The position numbers and the translations under genes are program-made. From Mytilus edulis (lineage: Eukaryota; Mollusca; Bivalvia; Mytilida; Mytilidae): a stretch of DNA of 64,000 nucleotides. Below the pieces are notes generated by a model. The model did no database searches. It was not told where the DNA came from and saw nothing but the letters and a program-made list of their open reading frames with translations. This document shows positions 58,201-64,000 of this stretch, one piece after another; the stretch's first letter is position 1, and each line of letters opens with the position of its first letter. The stretch is taken from assembly GCF_963676685.1 (NCBI RefSeq), contig NC_092349.1, forward strand, positions 58,883,431-58,947,430, in the 5' to 3' direction.

Positions 58201-59553
58201 CAGATGGATATGTTCACAACGATCAGCAATTTAATAGGGGCAGATATACCAAATGATAGACATATTGACGGAAAAGATATCATGCCGTTAATGAAACAAA
58301 AAGAAAACATCACTCCTAATCCGTTTCTCTATCATTATTGTAACAATGAAATCCATGCAATGAGATACAGACCCACAGAAGGTAATATAGCTTTAATATA
58401 CATGCTATAGAACATGTAGAACTGACAAAACAACTTACTTTTATCATATTGGTTTCACCAGTAAAAAGTAAATCCAGTAAAGTGCTTCGGACGCATAAAT
58501 TTAAAAGGTGTCATTTTTATTTTCTATTAATGGTTCAATACTCCTGCTGTTGGACTGTAAGTCCCCGATGCTATCTTTATGTCAGTATCCAGTGTGCCAG
58601 TGTTGGCATATTGTATTACATTATTTTCATAAAGTCTCCGTTGGTAACATCAAATGTAACTAAGCAACTTTGATTCCAACCCCCTCCGGCTGAGTTAATT
58701 TTAGATGAATTTGGCTATTATGTTTTTTACAGCAAGCACTTCAAGTATTCAGATACAGCAATGGCTTTCAAGGTTTTTGGGCTGAACGTTCCTAATGCAG
58801 GTTAATCTAGAAAGTATATCGGACGCATACAGTTTATAAAGTCATTAAGTCATAAGTGTTTCTCGTTTCTCGTTTTTATATAGATTAGACCGTTGGTTTT
58901 CCCGTTTGATTGGTTTGACACTAGTAATATTTTGGAGCCTTTTATAGCTTGCTGTTCGGTGTGAGCCAATGATCCGTGTTGAAGAATGTAACTTGACCTA
59001 TAACGGTTTACTTTTATAAATTGTGACTTGGATGGAGAATTGTCTCATTGGCACTCATACCACATCTTCCTATATCTATTGTCATTTTATAAGTTCTTCA
59101 ATTTTCTGTTTTATAAACCCTACCTAAGACATAAGGTTTATTGATAATTTGCAGTTTTATAATTGATATTATTATACTAGTTAGATGAACTGAATTTGTT
59201 TTTTCTCTCAAGGTAATCAGATATGGAAGCTGGTATTTAAAGAACCAAACTACATGCCAGGAGAAACAAAATGTGCTGGTTTAGTGTGTGCTTGTAGAAA
59301 TGCTATATCACTCGATCCTCCGGTGTTTTATGAAATGACAATTGATCTAGGGGAACAAAATCCTATACCATCTGATTCTGGTGAAAAATATAGAAATCTT
59401 AGAGACATAATGATGAAAGAATTAACTGAGCATGTGAAATCTGTTGGTACTATAAACTCTCAGTTAACAATAAGTAAACTTCTATGGAATCCTTTGTTAC
59501 AACCTTGTTGTAATTTTCCTTCTTGTAAATGTTCTGATCTTAAATATAGCTAA
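55299..59553 (+). CDS. STS: Steryl-sulfatase-like enzyme, tandem copy 2 (567 aa)
   Basis: Exons 55299-55548, 55819-55947, 56581-57279, 58097-58381 and 59213-59553 total 1,704 nt, with the same phase-1 introns as the upstream paralogue. Exons 1 and 2 are each one codon shorter; the other exon lengths are identical. Motifs: signal-like 1-16; VDDLGYGD (26-33); LCTPSR with C67 as the formylglycine precursor; GKWHLG (127-132); two membrane helices inside exon 3; HVHT (282-285); SDNGAH with D336 and N337; GGK with K362; and CCNF...CKC at the C-terminus. By eye the two C-terminal exons are about three-quarters identical in protein. Introns are short (270, 633, 817 and 831 bp) and carry only small repeats. 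The acceptor-like TTTTCAG just before ATG again suggests a 5'UTR intron; an in-frame upstream ATG at 55239 would lie in that intron. Function as for copy 1; apparently intact. Confidence 0.88.
55985..56045 (-). repeat. Repeat family D fragment, reverse
   Basis: GTCACTGATAAGTCTTTTGA followed by GAAACGCGCGTCTGGCGT is the inverse of the family D core. In sulfatase 2 intron 2. Confidence 0.55.
58850..59075 (-). repeat. Repeat family C, reverse copy in sulfatase 2 intron 4
   Basis: Runs from AAGTGTTTCTCG through 'agattagaccgttgg', GACCTATAACGGTTTACTTT and TTGTCTCATTGGCACTCATA to CCACATCTTCC. It ends about 140 bp before exon 5. Confidence 0.65.
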
Positions 59554-61120
59554 AGTTCCATTCTCACAAAAATATGTTTTTACGTTTGTATACATCCCTG
59601 GCTATCAATTTTTTGGATTTGAGCATTCCTTATAAAGGTAAATCTAAAACATTTACTCATACACACCCATAAAAAGTAATAGTATATTATTTTATAACGA
59701 GGTCTTATCATTTCTAAACATGACTTCAGAAATATCTGCATGACTAGTTTATTTTGTTTCTATTCATGTTTCGTGTAAGATCTTTTTCCCATTTTTTCAT
59801 CACTCGAAATGCTATTATGAATACTCATGTTTGTGTACAGATCGTGTGCATTGTGTTTTAAATTAATTATAACTAAATATAAAATTTACAACTTCTTGAG
59901 TTAATTTTTGCTGTAAAAGTGTTGATGCTATTGTATTTTTCATTTCGTGATTGTTTGACACATTTGCCGTCCCGTTTTGAGATCATTGTATTCCCTCACA
60001 CCTGTTTTTATTTTGGTTTCTATCAATAAGGATGTTAGTGCTTCGAACATAGGTAAACTACTGTTTAGATAAATAGTATTAATTAAATTATATGTTATAA
60101 ATATAATTTTCTATTTAAAAACAATGATGTAATTGTTATAAATTATGGTTTTACATATCACCATAAGGCAAAGTTTATCATTTGTGAATTTTAAGGACTT
60201 TTGTTTTGTCAGTTTGTATTGCTACTGTAATGCCACCTGATATTTTGTTTTATGTTGTCTTGCTCTTTTGAAGCCACGGGAATGGTTTTTTGGGGGAGGG
60301 GGTTATTTCGATCTTTTAATGCCACCTTTGGGTTTGTTCGGGTTCACCTTGATCTACCAGTTAGTAGTTATTGCCAACAAGACAACTTTCAACCAAGAAC
60401 TGAATGACGTAGCTTTAAGCCACAATAGATTATCGTATTTCTTCGACATTGTACAAAACTCATACTGCATATGAAGCTATTAGATGTCCCCAAAAAAGGC
60501 GCAATTTAAATGTGAGTCACTAGTGTAACATTACAACACAAGAACAGACGTTAACAACCAGTTGAAAAAGGCATAACTCAGCAGAACGATAACTGGCATA
60601 ACACATCTAGCAAAAACTCAAAGGACACAAATCTGAGGGTACTCGCAGTTACCAAAGTAAGTTCAAACCCAATAACAACTAACAGAAAATTATGTGCCTT
60701 AGACTAAAATAACAAGCACCTATCCAACATCCAATAGATTTAGTTTAAAGACGTCAGCTTGTGCAATGACAAAATACGATTATCGACAGAATTTATGACA
60801 TTGATATTATTTATTGATAACAAAATCAATATTGATACTAGTACCGATAAAACAATATTCTTAGATCTAGTAATGGGGTTGTCTTGGTTAACTTTAATCA
60901 CAAGTTAACTTAAAGGAAGATAACACAAAGTTATTATTTCAGTACAACACTGGAAGTAATCACCACTGAAAAACGACCGATAGTACATGATGTACCATCA
61001 AGAAACAAATAAAATCCTTTATAAACTCCAATAAATTTTTCCAAAAATGGATATCAAGCGATTCATAACTAAACAAATGCATACAAGAACTACAGATTTA
61101 TCATTATGGTTAACGTTAAA
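59554..61120. other. Downstream of sulfatase 2, no gene seen
   Basis: Probably includes the 3'UTR; no canonical AATAAA lies close to the stop. A short repeat-like segment near 60355-60395 resembles family C. The frame at 60268-60474 is not supported. Confidence 0.35.
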
Positions 61121-61124
61121 ACTC

Positions 61125-61405
61125 GCTATGTTTGTTTGCACCTGGTCTAAGTTAGGAACCTGTTGTTCAGTGGTTGTCGTTTCTGATGTGGTTTATAAGT
61201 GTTTCTCGTGTTTTATATAGATTAGACTGTTGGTTTCCCTGTTTTAATGATTTTGCACTAGCCATTTTATAGCTTGGTGTTAGGTGTAAGCCAATAATCC
61301 GTGTTGAAGGCTGAACTTTGACCTATAACGGTTTACTTTTTTATAAAGTGTGACTTGGATGGAGAGTTGTCTAATTGGCACTCATACCACATCTTCTTAA
61401 ATCTA
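61125..61405 (-). repeat. Repeat family C, longest copy
   Basis: Runs from CACCTGGTCTAAGTTAGGAA, GTGGTTGTCGTTTCTGATGT and ATAGATTAGACTGTTGG through GACCTATAACGGTTTACTTT to TGGCACTCATACCACATC. Confidence 0.65.
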
Positions 61406-61659
61406 TTTGCTGCAGCAGTTGCTTAACATGGCGTTGTTACATTCGATAAAATGCATTGTTTTACTTTTTATTCAATGATGTTGTTGAAATAAATAATACA
61501 CATTTTGATGTTTGGTTAACAATCGGTTACAAATATTATACGCATATTCAGAACTAGAACAAAATTAAGTAGATAGGTTCTGCAAAGTGTGTAAACCAGG
61601 TTAATAAAGGACTGGACATGGGTCTTCAAACATGTGCTCCAATACAATGATACACACAT

Positions 61660-63290
61660 TGTTATAATCTTTTATGCAAATTTTGACAAAATAAATACAA
61701 ATATTCATAATGAGACCAAGTGGTAAGAGATAGGTGTAAAGTACAAGATGTAATGGAACTAAAACATTTTGCACACAGAAACAAAAACATTTAAGCCACT
61801 TGATGATGTATAACTACAAAAAACTAAATAATTACTAATCAATTTAATTGTACAATATAGTAAAGTCTAATAATTTAAAATTTACAAAAAAACAAAAATC
61901 TACAAAGGGAATAAATAATGCAATAACAAAGTCGTAGATATTAACAATCATAACAAATGTCAAAATAATAAATTATGTACCCAATATGTAATATGACTAC
62001 TGCAATACATATATATAAAAAGTCTAAGCATACTTATATAACCATTTTTGGTTTGCTAGATAGATTAAAATCCTTACCTGAGACATAAACTTAAACACTT
62101 AACATGATTGTTATTGGAATAACAGAAGTGTTAATCGAAATAGTGTAGCTTCACCTTGTAAAAGGACATGTAAGAGAAACTAACCCCTTGTTAATTTACT
62201 CAATACTACTAGAATTTGACAGAACTTTTTTCCAAAACTAAGTCTCAAATTCTATCACTAAGTTCAACTTCTACATGCTAATGTCATCTTCATTTTTTAC
62301 TGAAGCTTTTGCTAAAATCCTTATTATGGTACAAAAACATGTATTTCTTTAACAAATACAGAAAAAGAAGAAATCAATATAAGCTTAAATAAATTCATAT
62401 TGGTTTAAATATATCTAATAAAGAACATGGGCATTTAAAAAGTACCATAAATACAGTTAGTTTCAAATCTTGATACTCCGTCTTGATCTCATATAATCAG
62501 GGCCTAAAACTATATTTTAACCTTGATGTTATTTTGTGACCTTGGGTTACTGTTTCATTGATGTACATTCTTTTTTCATATTCAAGGTTGTTCACAATTG
62601 AGGAGAAAAGTATGATCTGATACACACAAACACTGTTTTTGATATTACAGAAAATCAAACCAAACATAAATATTTGTGTTCATTTGATAACTAACAAATG
62701 CCCATTTACACACATGTTGTGCTAATTTTTGACAGAATAAAAACAAATATTCATAATGAGACCAACTGATGAGAAATGGGTATAAAACACAAGATGTAGT
62801 AAATGAAACTTAAACTTTTTGTACACAGCTATAAAAATGTTTCCGACTACAGAAGGTGTATAACTATAAAAAAAAATAAAAAAAAAAAATATTACTAGTC
62901 AAAATAATTGTACAATACATCTATGTCTAATCATATGAATTTTACAAAAAAACAAACATCTATAAATAAAATAAATAGTACAACAACAAAATCATGAGAA
63001 ATCAACAATTATAACAAATGTTAAGATTATAAAGTATGTATGTAATACATAAATATAATAAGTCTAAGCATGCTAATACCTCGGTTTTTGGTTCACTGAA
63101 TAGATTAGAAATCCTTTTCTGAGACATAAACTTAAGCATTTAACATGATTATTATTCCACTAACAAAAGTGTTTATCGAAATTACTGTAGATCTCAAAAG
63201 GACATATAAAAAAGACTTGCGCTTTATGAATTTACTCAATACTAATTGACATAATTTTTTATCAAAACTAAGTCTCAAATTCTATCTCTT
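61660..63290 (+). repeat. Two-copy direct duplication, 1,047-bp offset
   Basis: 61660-62265 and 62700-63290 are diverged direct copies sharing AAATATTCATAATGAGACCA (61700 and 62747), AATTGTACAATA, CATAAACTTAA and AACTAAGTCTCAAATTCTAT landmarks in the same order. The 440 bp between them is not repeated. AT-rich and noncoding; could be the long 3'UTR of a minus-strand gene beyond the window, or a decayed tandem element. Confidence 0.6.
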
Positions 63291-63799
63291 ATTGAGGGGC
63301 ACATGTCAGATAAGTTAAGAAAAGGTTGTCTTGTAGGCATAACTGTAATCAGGTAAATCCTGCTTTAAAATTATTGGTGCATTTTAAAAGAGCATATTAG
63401 AGTACTGTATTGCAAAGGGTTTTAAATCTATAAATATTTTTCAACAAAACATTTTTATGTATGACACATAACCTGAGTGATTAAATGGATTTCCAATTTA
63501 CATGTATACCAATAAATTATTATAAAGATTACGGTTCATTTCTGTCTCTTGTTTTGAACACATAACGGTGAGTGGATTTTCTTTCCATATCCTTAAAGTT
63601 GATAGTCTTTCCAAAGACTGAAAAAGAAAATTTTATACATTATTTCAATGGTCATTCTAGTTGAGTTCCTAAGGTTATCTGGTAATATTATACAGTTATT
63701 CAACAGTATTAAGGAAAAAAAAACATTTTATTTTTCCCAAGACACTAAAAATTTCATTATGGCCCTGCTGAGAGAAATGTTTTTTTTTTGTCGAGGGGA

Positions 63800-63880
63800 A
63801 AATAAAAATAAGAACATTTGGTATGATTGCCAATGAGACAAGTTGTCTCTCCACAAGAAACCAAATATGTCACAGAAACT
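63800..63880 (+). repeat. Repeat family C fragment
   Basis: GGTATGATTGCCAATGAGAC followed by AGTTGTCTCTCC matches the start of family C. Confidence 0.5.
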
Positions 63881-63949
63881 AACAACTTCAAGTCACTGTA
63901 CAGCATTGGAAAATAACTTAAAAGCTTCACTTACTGTTCTGTTATACCA

Positions 63950-64000
63950 AAAGAGGGATGAAAGATAGCAGAGAGACAGTCAAACTCATAAATAGAAAAT
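63950..64000 (-). repeat. Retroelement tail fragment at window edge
   Basis: AAAGAGGGATGAAAGATAGC and AGACAGTCAAACTCATAAAT are the terminus of the RT-element tail family. The element continues past the window. Confidence 0.6.

Overview
The window is eukaryotic nuclear DNA, AT-rich, with short exons separated by long introns full of repeats. The repeat families and the encoded proteins point to a bivalve mollusc, most likely a marine mussel (Mytilus-like). That assignment is inference from recognised repeat types, not a search result. There is no prokaryotic operon structure, CRISPR array or phage.

Genes. (1) At 1705-3032 (+) are the last two coding exons of an SLC23-type nucleobase/ascorbate transporter; the rest lies off the left edge. 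(2) At 18855-8459 (-) is a four-exon gene that splices to a 235-codon TenA/THI-4 (thiaminase II-like) protein. Family-typical Asp, Cys and Glu active-site positions are present, and the introns hold retroelements and inverted-repeat elements. (3) At 38179-49408 (+) and 55299-59553 (+) are two tandem steryl-sulfatase-like (STS/ARS) genes. Each has five exons, all introns are phase 1, and they encode 569 and 567 aa. Both keep the CTPSR formylglycine motif, the metal and catalytic residues and the two-helix membrane hairpin of STS. The upstream copy has large, transposon-filled introns and a decayed duplicate of its own exon 4 (45852-45945). The downstream copy is compact. (4) A small unassigned reading frame at 24132-23929 (-) ends near a good splice donor and may be an exon.

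Mobile DNA makes up much of the rest. There are scattered pieces of one family of reverse transcriptase (10.3, 12.1, 15, 16.8-17.6, 39.4, 43.4-44.2 kb), some with a lost catalytic residue. There is an internally deleted LINE (21.1-22.2 kb) and an internally deleted tyrosine-recombinase (DIRS/Ngaro-like) retroelement (40.8-42.8 kb). Two pearl-like elements combine tandem core repeats with an ACGG-type microsatellite (34.3-35.35 and 37.54-38.02 kb). Several TIR or foldback elements are delimited well enough to propose target-site duplications: 7987-8315 (TA), 8859-10165 (TAA), 27398-30734 (TTA) and 46204-46357 (TAA). Short interspersed repeats of at least four families are scattered throughout.

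Tandem DNA includes a 1.1-kb GA/GT minisatellite (24.39-25.49 kb), 194-bp units in opposite orientation on the two arms of the 3.3-kb foldback element, ~161-bp pearl units, a decayed ~200-250-bp array (32.5-33.55 kb) and a two-copy 1,047-bp-offset duplication at 61.66-63.29 kb. The most interesting items are the animal TenA-like gene (a candidate for bivalve thiaminase activity), the asymmetrically evolving sulfatase pair with its relic exon, and the large foldback/palindromic elements. Splice sites, reading frames and repeat matches were read by eye.
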